Shown: positions 1 through 5,551, counted from the stretch's first letter. The stretch is DNA of 7,081 bases from an uncultured Ruminococcus sp. (GCA_900556055.1 USNJ01000105.1:1-7081), one strand, 5' to 3'. The notes: a model not told the origin generated them from the letters alone. Made by a program: numbers and translations.

Positions 1-11
1 ATCCTTGCACC

Positions 12-66
12 CAACAACTGAAAAAGCACTCCGAAGCAAAGCTTCTACGCACTTTTTCAGTTGTTG
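12..66. repeat. Long inverted repeat with nested hairpin
   Basis: Two perfect 15-base arms, at 12-26 and 52-66, can pair. Inside the 25-base loop a second small hairpin is possible (GAAGC at 33-37 with GCTTC at 41-45). No T-run follows the stem on either strand, although A/T runs form part of the stem itself. It could end transcription of a gene to the left of the window, or be a palindromic intergenic element. The sequence does not decide between these. Confidence 0.6.
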
Positions 67-137
67 AGCAGACATTATAATAAAAACCATAATTCAATGA
101 GTTTTCGGCATTACACCGAGGAATTTGCCGCAAATTG

Positions 138-166
138 TTGAAATCAAGTGATAAATATGATATAAT
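138..166 (+). promoter_or_regulatory. Sigma-A-type promoter of the agrA-agrC operon
   Basis: A -35 element TTGAAA (138-143) and a perfect -10 element TATAAT (161-166) are separated by exactly 17 bp, and a TG dinucleotide at 158-159 adds an extended -10. The predicted transcript would begin near 173, about 33 bases before the agrA start codon. No pair of LytTR-type 9-bp repeats is visible upstream, unlike at the agrB and agrD promoters, so expression is inferred to be constitutive rather than autoregulated. Confidence 0.75.
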
Positions 167-205
167 ATTTACATTGCAAGAACAAATCATATACCGAGGT
201 GGACT

Positions 206-943
206 ATGCTGTACAGAGCTGCAATTTGCGATGATGAAGCGCAGTGTGCGTCACTCATCGAAAACTATATTACGGAATTTTCACTCAAATCAGACGCAGA
301 ATTCAGGATAACAAAATTTTCTGACGGCAATGCACTTCTGGAATGCTACAAAACAGAACGCTCTCCCTTTGATATCGTTTTCCTGGACATGGAAATGCCC
401 GGGAAAAGCGGTCTGGAAACGGCTGAGGAGATACGCCGAATACCCGACAGGAACGTACTTATAGTGTTTGTCACCAGCTTCCCCGACTATATGCAGGACA
501 GCTTCGATGTTCAGGCGGCGCAGTATCTCTGCAAGCCCGTTCCCTATGAGATGTTTGAAAAAAAGCTGAAAAAAATACTCGCCTACTTAGACGAGCTGGA
601 AACGAATATCACGGTCATAACCAACAAAGACGGCGAGCGGGTGCTTCATCTGAGCGAGATAGTCTGCATCGAGGCGGACAGGCTGCACGGTGTCGCCATA
701 ACGCTCAGGGACGGGAAAATCATCGCAAAGCAGAGGCTTGCGGAGTTTGAAGAGGCGCTTGCGGGCAGGGGCTTTGTCAGCGTTCACCGCTCATGCCTTG
801 CGAATATGAGGTTCGTAAAGCGGTTCAGTGCGGACGAGATGGAGTTTTCTACGGGAAAAACGGTCCGCATAAGCAGACGCAAAATGCCTGAGGTGAAGGA
901 GGCATTTTCAAGATACACGATAGCGAGGTTAAAGAATGAATGA
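206..943 (+). CDS. agrA: LytTR-family response regulator, AgrA-like
   Basis: This is the DNA-binding response regulator of the agr quorum-sensing system. It is expected to be phosphorylated by the adjacent AgrC-like kinase and then to activate the agrB and agrD promoters. The 245-residue protein has a receiver domain (about 3-125) with the acidic cluster D9-D10-E11, phosphoacceptor D61 in FLDMEMPG, T90 and K110. A LytTR DNA-binding domain (about 135-238) follows, with the typical stretches FVSVHRSCLANMRFV and RISRRKMPEV. Length is usual for AgrA proteins. The ATG is preceded by GAGG (196-199) at a suitable distance. The last codons overlap the start of the kinase gene by 8 bp, which indicates translational coupling. 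The symbol is given by family and context; orthology to Staphylococcus agrA in the strict sense is not shown. Confidence 0.9.
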   Translation: MLYRAAICDDEAQCASLIENYITEFSLKSDAEFRITKFSDGNALLECYKTERSPFDIVFLDMEMPGKSGLETAEEIRRIPDRNVLIVFVTSFPDYMQDSFDVQAAQYLCKPVPYEMFEKKLKKILAYLDELETNITVITNKDGERVLHLSEIVCIEADRLHGVAITLRDGKIIAKQRLAEFEEALAGRGFVSVHRSCLANMRFVKRFSADEMEFSTGKTVRISRRKMPEVKEAFSRYTIARLKNE

Positions 944-2222
944 TGTTGCTATGGCTGTCCTTGCGGTGCTGGGGACAGTCTTTGATATGTTCACGACGAT
1001 GTTTTTTCTGAGGGTATGTCTTGGAAATGACAGCATCAGGGTGAACAGGGTGCTTTTTTATCTGCTGTATGTTCTGGATTTCGGTGCGGGAATGGCACTC
1101 AGTCAGTTCGGTGCGGCGGGGATATTCTACGTTATAATGACGCTTGTGCTGCATATCCTGCTGACGCTGATGTACCGCTCAAAATGGACTGCCAGGATAT
1201 TTGCGGCTTGCTCGCTTCTTGTTTTCAGCATGATATCCGAGGTGATAAGCTACGGCATCTCAACGTCAACGCTTCGGAACATATCCGACAGCGATATGCA
1301 GTTTTACAGCCTTATGCTCTCAAAGCTGATAACGTTCATAATAGCTGCGGCTGTTTCGCTCATCATAAGGCGGAAAAACACGCAGGTCGTCAGCGGACGG
1401 GATTATGCGCTTTTCATCATCACGCCTGTTATAAGCATCATCACGGTAATTGTGATATCCTTCGAGCTGGACACGGGTGCGCCGAATGCCGCCTCGGGAA
1501 TATGCTTTGCTGCGGCGGGTCTGATGGTGATAAATCTCGTAGTATATTATCTGCTTGAAAATATCATCGAAGCGGCTGAACTGCGTGAAAAACAGATGCG
1601 CACGGAGCAGCAGCTTGAATATCAGGAGGAAAAATATGAGCAGACCGCACGCTCGTTCAACAGCATCAGGAGCGTGATCCATGATACGAACAAGCATCTG
1701 CTGTATCTGAACCAATGTCTTGAAAAGGAATTATATGATGAAGCAAAGCGGTATACTGAAACCGCTGCGGAGCATCTGAAAAGCTCATTCTGCCGCATAA
1801 ACACGGGATATCTCCCGATAGATGCACTGGTGAGCAATGCTCTGAGCCGTGCCGAGGCTGACGGAATAAAATTCACAAGCGATATAAATATCGACAAAAG
1901 CAGGATAAATATCGAGCGGTATGACCTATGCACGGCACTCGGAAACCTTCTGGACAATGCCCATGAGGCGTGCGTGAAATGTGCGGAGGGCGAAAGGTCG
2001 ATATCCCTTTCAATAAAAACAACGGACGATTCGCTTGCGATAGATATCGTGAACACTGCACCGGAAAATGTCGGCGCAGACCTGAAAACAGACAAGGAAA
2101 ACAAGCTCCTGCACGGCTTCGGCATAGGCAATGTCCGTGCTGCGGCTGAGAAATACGGCGGAGTTCTTACTGTCACCCGTCAGGGAGATACGTTTGAAGC
2201 GGCGCTTATTTTCCCTCTCTGA
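936..2222 (+). CDS. agrC: AgrC-like sensor histidine kinase (GHKL)
   Basis: This is the membrane sensor for the cyclic peptide signal, which passes phosphate to the AgrA-like regulator encoded just before it. The first ~210 of 428 residues are a polytopic sensor with about six or seven hydrophobic segments (roughly 5-27, 39-56, 62-80, 87-107, 125-145, 157-177, 187-208). A charged coiled-coil-like linker (about 210-240) leads to the dimerisation region with the histidine box VIHDTNKHLLYL, where H249 is the expected phosphorylation site. The ATPase domain follows, with the N box LGNLLDNAHEA (N341) and the G box HGFGIGNV (393-400), then the GGVL strand-turn typical of AgrC/GHKL kinases. GAGG at 925-928 serves as the ribosome binding site. 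The regulator-before-kinase order is the reverse of the Staphylococcus order. Confidence 0.9.
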   Translation: MNDVAMAVLAVLGTVFDMFTTMFFLRVCLGNDSIRVNRVLFYLLYVLDFGAGMALSQFGAAGIFYVIMTLVLHILLTLMYRSKWTARIFAACSLLVFSMISEVISYGISTSTLRNISDSDMQFYSLMLSKLITFIIAAAVSLIIRRKNTQVVSGRDYALFIITPVISIITVIVISFELDTGAPNAASGICFAAAGLMVINLVVYYLLENIIEAAELREKQMRTEQQLEYQEEKYEQTARSFNSIRSVIHDTNKHLLYLNQCLEKELYDEAKRYTETAAEHLKSSFCRINTGYLPIDALVSNALSRAEADGIKFTSDINIDKSRINIERYDLCTALGNLLDNAHEACVKCAEGERSISLSIKTTDDSLAIDIVNTAPENVGADLKTDKENKLLHGFGIGNVRAAAEKYGGVLTVTRQGDTFEAALIFPL

Positions 2223-2245
2223 TCCCGTGGGATGATCATTATTAT

Positions 2246-2295
2246 AACACATCCGCTGCATCTGCCGGCTGAGTGGCGGGTGCAGCGGATGTGTT
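2246..2295. repeat. Perfect 15-bp inverted repeat between convergent operons
   Basis: Arms at 2246-2260 and 2281-2295 are perfectly complementary over 15 bases, around a 20-base loop. It lies just after the agrC stop and beyond the agrD stop on the other strand, where both operons must end. There is no strong T-run on either side. It may work as a two-way terminator or 3' end stabiliser, or be an intergenic palindrome. Confidence 0.6.
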
Positions 2296-2302
2296 CTGAT
2301 GG

Positions 2303-2333
2303 GGCAGCCTGTTATTTGCGGGCTGCCTGTTTT
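2303..2333 (+). terminator. Probable rho-independent terminator of agrAC
   Basis: A G+C-rich 7-bp perfect stem (GGCAGCC at 2303-2309 with GGCTGCC at 2321-2327, loop of 11) is followed by TGTTTT (2328-2333). This fits a modest terminator for + strand transcripts coming out of agrC. On the - strand the flank is not T-rich, so agrD transcripts may stop further on, at the 2246-2295 hairpin. Confidence 0.5.
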
Positions 2334-2361
2334 CATGTTGCCGTTTCACTTCAGGGAAAGA

Positions 2362-2514
2362 TCAGTTTTTCCGCATTTCCTTCAGCCGGTCGGGAAGCTC
2401 GGGTTCGTGGAAGAAGAAATGACAATAAGGGTTGAGTGCAACTACGTTGAACATAAACGCAAATGCTGCCAGAGATGTGCCGAACTTGATGATCATTTTC
2501 TTTACGTTTTTCAT
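2362..2514 (-). CDS. agrD: AgrD-like cyclic autoinducer peptide precursor (50 aa)
   Basis: This small gene encodes the precursor of the agr signal peptide. Its layout is that of AgrD: a basic, amphipathic N-terminal leader (MKNVKKMIIKFGTSLAAF), a core containing the only cysteine (NPYCHFFF, C31), and an acidic, proline-containing C-terminal tail (HEPELPDRLKEM). Aligned with the known Listeria precursor (CFMFV followed by YEPKSP) and Staphylococcus type I (CDFIM followed by DEVEVP), the expected thiolactone ring is C31 to F35, with cleavage by AgrB between F35 and H36. The N-terminal trimming point cannot be predicted. The start ATG has AAAGGCGG (2523-2530) 8 bases upstream. It lies 83 bases after agrB on the same strand, has its own promoter and LytTR operator, and converges on agrC. 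Confidence 0.88.
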   Translation of the reverse strand: MKNVKKMIIKFGTSLAAFAFMFNVVALNPYCHFFFHEPELPDRLKEMRKN

Positions 2515-2522
2515 GGAAAATA

Positions 2523-2530
2523 CCGCCTTT
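2523..2530 (-). promoter_or_regulatory. Ribosome binding site of agrD
   Basis: AAAGGCGG read on the - strand, 8 bases before the ATG at 2514. It fixes the start of the 50-codon gene and argues for this frame over the longer overlapping open frame that begins at 2533. Confidence 0.7.
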
Positions 2531-2546
2531 CAAATATTATAGCTAT

Positions 2547-2614
2547 ATCATAGCACATATTTGAAGCTGTGTACGGATTTTCGTATGAACGGTCGGATTA
2601 TGCAGCCGAACGGT
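2547..2614 (-). promoter_or_regulatory. agrD promoter with tandem LytTR/AgrA operator
   Basis: Read on the - strand, ACCGTTCGG (2606-2614) and ACCGTTCAT (2585-2593) are direct repeats separated by 12 bp. Both fully match the published LytTR half-site pattern [TA][AC][CA]GTTN[AG][TG], and the 12-bp spacer is the AgrA one. Exactly 32 bp downstream is the extended -10 TGC-TATGAT (-10 at 2547-2552). The expected -35 position holds only a poor hexamer, which suits an activator-dependent promoter. The inferred transcript starts near 2540 and has a leader of about 26 bases. The operator spans the last codons and TAA of agrB. Confidence 0.82.
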
Positions 2615-3170
2615 ATTTTATCCTGCCGATGACCATTGAAACGACAGCCATCGACATACTTTCCAGCACAGCATACGCATACAGGCTGTCAAGCATGAGC
2701 AGCACAAAGACTGCCGCAGAGAATACCGCGGCAAGGGCAAGGGATATCCTGCGGTTCCTGACCTTCTGAGTGTCCGACATAGGCTTGTTCGGGCTTGCGG
2801 CGGGTGCGAGAAAAACCACTGCCGCAGCTTCCGCAGCGCAGATCAGTACGCATTGGACCGCCGAAAAGGAGAGCCTTCCGTAGGTGAGAATGACTGTCAG
2901 GAACACCGCTGTCGACATAAGATAGCATCCGCCTGCCGAATTGCAGTGAAATCCGCCTGCCATGCTTCGCAAAGGAATGAACACAAGCATGAATATCAGC
3001 GCAGCGGGAAATTCTCCGAGAAGTGCGCCGATTATTATCGCAGAGAGCAGGTTTGCCGCCGTTTCGAGCATAGTTCCGAAGCAGTAGATGTAGAGGCTGC
3101 GTTCCTCGCTTTTCAGCGTGCCGCCTTCAATAAGAGTATCGGTCAGGAATGTGCTGATGCGGTCAAACAA
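2598..3170 (-). CDS. agrB: AgrB-like membrane cysteine endopeptidase
   Basis: This membrane protease cuts the AgrD-like precursor at its C-terminal side and closes the thiolactone ring. The protein has 190 residues, the usual AgrB size, and several hydrophobic segments (about 36-64, 84-98, 104-122, 142-160, 163-182). The catalytic pair is visible in LRSMAGGFHCNSAGGC: H75 and C82, seven residues apart as in Staphylococcus AgrB (H77/C84). The family motif PNKP is at 127-130. The start is TTG at 3170, supported by a strong AGGAGGG site 6 bases upstream; no better ATG fits. Its substrate gene agrD follows on the same strand. It is likely induced by the AgrA-like regulator through the operator upstream. 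Confidence 0.9.
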   Translation of the reverse strand: MFDRISTFLTDTLIEGGTLKSEERSLYIYCFGTMLETAANLLSAIIIGALLGEFPAALIFMLVFIPLRSMAGGFHCNSAGGCYLMSTAVFLTVILTYGRLSFSAVQCVLICAAEAAAVVFLAPAASPNKPMSDTQKVRNRRISLALAAVFSAAVFVLLMLDSLYAYAVLESMSMAVVSMVIGRIKYRSAA

Positions 3171-3176
3171 GATGCT

Positions 3177-3183
3177 CCCTCCT
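3177..3183 (-). promoter_or_regulatory. Ribosome binding site deciding the TTG start of agrB
   Basis: AGGAGGG on the - strand, 6 bases before the TTG codon at 3170. A near-consensus site at this distance makes TTG the best start, and the protein begun there has the normal AgrB N-terminus and length. Confidence 0.8.
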
Positions 3184-3205
3184 ATCGGGTAACGATAACA
3201 TCTTT

Positions 3206-3273
3206 ATGATAGCACATTTTCGGCGCAGCGCACGTTTTTTCGGCTGAACGGTCGTTTTTTGATGCTGAACGGT
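3206..3273 (-). promoter_or_regulatory. agrB promoter with tandem LytTR/AgrA operator
   Basis: Two identical 9-mers ACCGTTCAG (3265-3273 and 3244-3252, - strand) are spaced by 12 bp, giving the 21-bp period (two helical turns) bound by AgrA-type LytTR dimers. After a 32-bp gap comes the extended -10 TGC-TATCAT (-10 at 3206-3211). No acceptable -35 hexamer is seen at 17 bp. The inferred leader is about 29 bases long. The whole module aligns with the agrD promoter, including the shared ATGTGCTAT before and into the -10. Confidence 0.85.
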
Positions 3274-3297
3274 AAAATATCATGCGAATTATAACAC

Positions 3298-3334
3298 AAA
3301 AAAGGCTGCCGCACCGATCGGGTGTGACAGCCTT
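3298..3334 (-). terminator. Rho-independent terminator of the aminotransferase gene
   Basis: Read on the - strand, AAGGCTG (3328-3334) pairs with CAGCCTT (3302-3308). The stem continues inward with one mismatch and one wobble to a 5-base loop, and a run of six T (3303-3298) follows. It is 20 bases past the aminotransferase stop and separates that transcript from the agrB operator. Confidence 0.88.
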
Positions 3335-3354
3335 CAGCTTATATTATCGTGAAA

Positions 3355-4635
3355 TTATTCAGCGAGCAGCTTTTCTGCGGAAGCAAGCTTTACGCAGAGG
3401 CAGAACAGATCCATTGCTGTTTTCAGCTCGTCAATAGGCGGGAAGGAAGGAGCAAGTCTGATGTTCTTGTCATCGGGATCCTTCTTGTAGGGGAATGTTG
3501 CGCCTGCGCCTGTCAGGACAACGCCTGCGTTCCTGCAAAGCTCAACAACTCTCTTTGCGCAGCCGTTCATTGTGTTTACGGAGATGAAATATCCGCCGTT
3601 GGGCTTTACCCAGTCGAGGATTCCAAGCTCGCCGACCTCTCTGTCAAGTGTTTCGAGGACAGCCTCAAACTTGGGAGCGAGGAGAGCCTTATGCTTTTCC
3701 ATGTGCGCTCTTACGCCGTCTGCATTCTTGAAGAAGCGGACGTGACGGAGCATATTCATCTTATCGTAGCTGATAGCCTGGAAGTTCAGGATCTTCAGTG
3801 TTGCGTCAACATTTTCCTTGGACATTGCCATTACAGCAACGCCTGCGCCCGGGAATGTGATCTTTGATGTGGAAGCGAACATGTAGACCATGTTTTCCTT
3901 GCCTGTCTTTTTCAGCTCATCCATAAGGTTCAGGAGCTTGTCGGGGTGGTCGGTCAGGTGATGTACGCAGTATGCGTTATCCCAGAAAATTCTGAAATCC
4001 TTAGCCTTGGGGGAAAGGTTTGCAAATCTCTTTACCGTTTCATCGGAATATGTGATACCGTCGGGGTTCGAGTACATGGGGACGCACCAGATGCCCTTGA
4101 TGGTTTCGTCCTCGGAAACGAGCTTCTCTACCATATCCATATCAGGACCTGTCTTGGTCATGGGGACATTTACAAGCTCGATGCCGAAGGTCTCGGTAAC
4201 GGAGAAATGTCTGTCATATCCGGGAACGGGGCAGAGGAACTTGATCTTATCGTACTTGCACCAGGGCTTGTCGCCGCCGGGAACGCCGAAGTTCCATGCT
4301 CTCTGTACTGTATCGAACATCAGAGTAAGGCTGGAGCTGCCGCCTACGATAACTTCCTCGGGCTGTACACCGAGAATGTCGGCAAAAAGCTTCTTGCACT
4401 CGGGGATACCCGAAAGCTCGCCGTAATTGCGGACATCAATGCCGTTTTCCGACTTGAAATCAGAGCCTTCTCTGAGAACGTCAAGCATGCCCATGGAGAG
4501 TTCGAGCTGGTCAGCGCCGGGCTTTCCTCTTGCCATGTTGAGCTTTAAATTTTTAGCCTTTACTTCGTTGTACTTCTTTTCGCAGTCTGCCTTGAAAGCG
4601 GCAAGCTGTTCCTTGGACATATCCTTAAGCAGCAT
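3355..4635 (-). CDS. Type Ic aspartate aminotransferase-like PLP enzyme
   Basis: This is a fold-type I, pyridoxal-phosphate-dependent aminotransferase, most like the type Ic aspartate aminotransferases (the family with LNMARGKPG near the N-terminus). It would exchange amino groups between aspartate or a related amino acid and 2-oxoglutarate in the cytoplasm. In the 426-residue protein I see the cofactor phosphate loop GGSSSL (98-103), N190 in YSNPDG, D219 and Y222 in WDNAYCVHH, the Schiff-base lysine K258 in STSKITFPGAGVA, and the substrate carboxylate arginine R393 in NIRLAPSFPP. Length is normal and no key residue is missing. The ATG has AAAGGAAG 8 bases upstream. It is transcribed alone, between its own promoter and terminator. 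The substrate preference is from the family, not shown here. Confidence 0.88.
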   Translation of the reverse strand: MLLKDMSKEQLAAFKADCEKKYNEVKAKNLKLNMARGKPGADQLELSMGMLDVLREGSDFKSENGIDVRNYGELSGIPECKKLFADILGVQPEEVIVGGSSSLTLMFDTVQRAWNFGVPGGDKPWCKYDKIKFLCPVPGYDRHFSVTETFGIELVNVPMTKTGPDMDMVEKLVSEDETIKGIWCVPMYSNPDGITYSDETVKRFANLSPKAKDFRIFWDNAYCVHHLTDHPDKLLNLMDELKKTGKENMVYMFASTSKITFPGAGVAVMAMSKENVDATLKILNFQAISYDKMNMLRHVRFFKNADGVRAHMEKHKALLAPKFEAVLETLDREVGELGILDWVKPNGGYFISVNTMNGCAKRVVELCRNAGVVLTGAGATFPYKKDPDDKNIRLAPSFPPIDELKTAMDLFCLCVKLASAEKLLAE

Positions 4636-4697
4636 AAAAATATCTTCCTTTCGTATATGCAGGCGATTACGCCTTTCGTCTTATACTCACACATTAT

Positions 4698-4726
4698 ATT
4701 GTATTACAATCCGCAGGATTTTGCAA
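4698..4726 (-). promoter_or_regulatory. Promoter of the aminotransferase gene
   Basis: On the - strand, TTGCAA (4721-4726) and TACAAT (4698-4703) are separated by 17 bp, a good sigma-A arrangement. A second TATAAT-like hexamer lies just downstream without a matching -35. The leader to the ATG at 4635 would be about 55 bases and includes the AGGCG/CGCCT hairpin. Confidence 0.65.
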
Positions 4727-4788
4727 GCAAATAAAAAAAAGCTGCAAAATATTTTTCTCTTTATACATAAACCCCTCGTTTTTCCGTG

Positions 4789-4846
4789 GGGGATATATAC
4801 AATTTTACCATTCGGGGATTTTGTTTTTTCATAATCGGGGATATTG
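4789..4846. repeat. Three spaced GGGGAT copies
   Basis: TCGGGGATTTTG (4812-4823) and TCGGGGATATTG (4835-4846) are 12-base direct repeats with one mismatch and a 23-bp period. A shorter GGGGATATA copy begins at 4789, about 25 bp earlier. The helical spacing could suit a DNA-binding protein, but no known site is recognised. Confidence 0.4.
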
Positions 4847-4868
4847 CCGCAGTTTTTTCTTTTATATA

Positions 4869-4900
4869 AATATTGTATCGGACGAATATTGTATCTGACG
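4869..4900. repeat. 16-bp tandem duplication
   Basis: Two adjacent 16-base units (4869-4884 and 4885-4900) begin AATATTGTATC and differ at one base (G to T at unit position 12). They lie just upstream of the candidate promoter of the SleC-like gene pair. The role is unknown. Confidence 0.7.
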
Positions 4901-4906
4901 AAAAGT

Positions 4907-4935
4907 CACATTTCCCGCATTATCCGCATAAAATA
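4907..4935 (+). promoter_or_regulatory. Candidate SigK/SigE-type promoter of the gene pair
   Basis: CACA (4907-4910), 16 bp, then CATAAAATA (4927-4935) matches the Bacillus SigK pattern mACm-N16/17-CATAnnnTA, and the -10 also fits SigE. A mother-cell promoter would suit a spore-cortex enzyme. Against it, the transcript would begin at or next to the ribosome binding site, leaving a leader of only about 16 bases. Confidence 0.35.
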
Positions 4936-4941
4936 TTCAGA

Positions 4942-4949
4942 AAAGGAGG
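4942..4949 (+). promoter_or_regulatory. Ribosome binding site fixing the start at 4958
   Basis: AAAGGAGG, 8 bases before the ATG at 4958. The frame stays open upstream to 4844, but that upstream part lacks a ribosome binding site and is A+T-rich intergenic sequence, so 4958 is the start. An ATG at 4953 is out of frame and stops at once. Confidence 0.85.
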
Positions 4950-4957
4950 ATAATGCC

Positions 4958-5545
4958 ATGAATAATATGCCCGATAAGGACACGATGCAGAGATACATGA
5001 AGCAGGCGATGAAGATGTACAAAAGCTATTCCGACAGCAGACACGCCGCAAAAACGGCTGAGAATATCCCCGTGACGGAAAGGGACGTTATCCCCGACGA
5101 AAGGAAATATCCCGAAGCAAATGGGGATATCCCGACAGACGATATCCCCGAAAATGAGGGCGCAGAGGGGAAGCTTATCGTCTATGTCAGCTCGGTAAGG
5201 GGGCTGTACCCTGTGGCGGGGGCGAAGGTCACTGTGTTCACGGGAAGCTTTGAATCGCCCGTCACGGTATCGGAAATGATATCCGACGGGAGCGGAAAGG
5301 CGGAATTTACGCTGTCCGCACCGCCGAAATATCTCTCGGAATCGCCCGGGAGCGATGAGCGGGTCTATGCGCTTTACAATGTATCGGTAAGGCGGGAGGG
5401 ATATCTTAACCAAGTGAACACCGATGTTGCGGTATTTGCGGACACCTCGACCGTTCTCAATGCCGTGCTGACGGCGGATTATGTGGCGGAATCGCCCGGA
5501 GATACTATTGTAAACGGCGAAGAATGTACCTATGACCATCTGTAA
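4958..5545 (+). CDS. Cna-B/carboxypeptidase-regulatory-like protein, probable SleC N-terminal half
   Basis: The 195-residue protein has no signal peptide or membrane segment. The N-terminal ~68 residues are polar: a helical, methionine-rich start (about 1-25), then a linker with repeated IP/DIP turns (NIPV, DVIP, DIPT, DIPE). Residues about 71-172 look like a carboxypeptidase-regulatory or Cna-B beta-sandwich (GKLIVYVSSVRG, PVAGAKVTVF, DGSGKAEF, YNVSVRREGYL). From memory of the family, similar domains form the N-terminal part of SleC-like spore cortex-lytic proteins in many Clostridia. Here the gene stops 12 bases before, and in the same frame as, the SpoIID/peptidoglycan-binding gene. The two are almost certainly co-transcribed and may act together as pro-region and enzyme. 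The role is inferred; a structural or adaptor role is also possible. Confidence 0.75.
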   Translation: MNNMPDKDTMQRYMKQAMKMYKSYSDSRHAAKTAENIPVTERDVIPDERKYPEANGDIPTDDIPENEGAEGKLIVYVSSVRGLYPVAGAKVTVFTGSFESPVTVSEMISDGSGKAEFTLSAPPKYLSESPGSDERVYALYNVSVRREGYLNQVNTDVAVFADTSTVLNAVLTADYVAESPGDTIVNGEECTYDHL

Positions 5546-5551
5546 AGGAGG
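5544..5551 (+). promoter_or_regulatory. Ribosome binding site overlapping the upstream stop codon
   Basis: AAAGGAGG begins in the TAA (5543-5545) of the upstream gene and lies 6 bases before the ATG at 5558. Such a strong site argues that the downstream gene is translated on its own and that the break is not a recent nonsense mutation. Confidence 0.85.

Larger units (their letters stand above)
4636..4957. other. 322-bp divergent intergenic region
   Basis: This A+T-rich stretch separates the - strand aminotransferase gene from the + strand SleC-like gene pair. It holds the aminotransferase promoter, a small hairpin in its leader (AGGCG 4661-4665 with CGCCT 4670-4674), spaced GGGGAT copies, a 16-bp tandem duplication and a candidate sporulation-type promoter. 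I find no coding sequence in it. Confidence 0.7.

Noticed and set aside
61..205. LytTR operator upstream of agrA
   Set aside because: A single CAGTTGTTG-like sequence is part of the hairpin arm. No second copy lies 21 bp away, so there is no convincing tandem pair.
2351..2533. Reverse-strand open frame of 60 codons overlapping agrD
   Set aside because: It is in a different frame from the AgrD-like peptide, has no suitable ribosome binding site, and its sequence resembles no known family. The 50-codon frame has clear AgrD architecture.
3946..4548. Long + strand open frame inside the aminotransferase gene
   Set aside because: It is a shadow of the - strand gene, whose active-site residues are all present, and it encodes nothing recognisable.
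4776..4792. CCCC...GGGG hairpin as a terminator or riboswitch
   Set aside because: The stem is only four strong pairs plus a mismatch, has no T-run after it, and does not sit at the end of a gene.
4844..4957. Upstream in-frame extension of the gene at 4958
   Set aside because: The extension has no ribosome binding site, covers A+T-rich intergenic sequence with a tandem repeat, and the ATG at 4958 has a strong AAAGGAGG at ideal distance.
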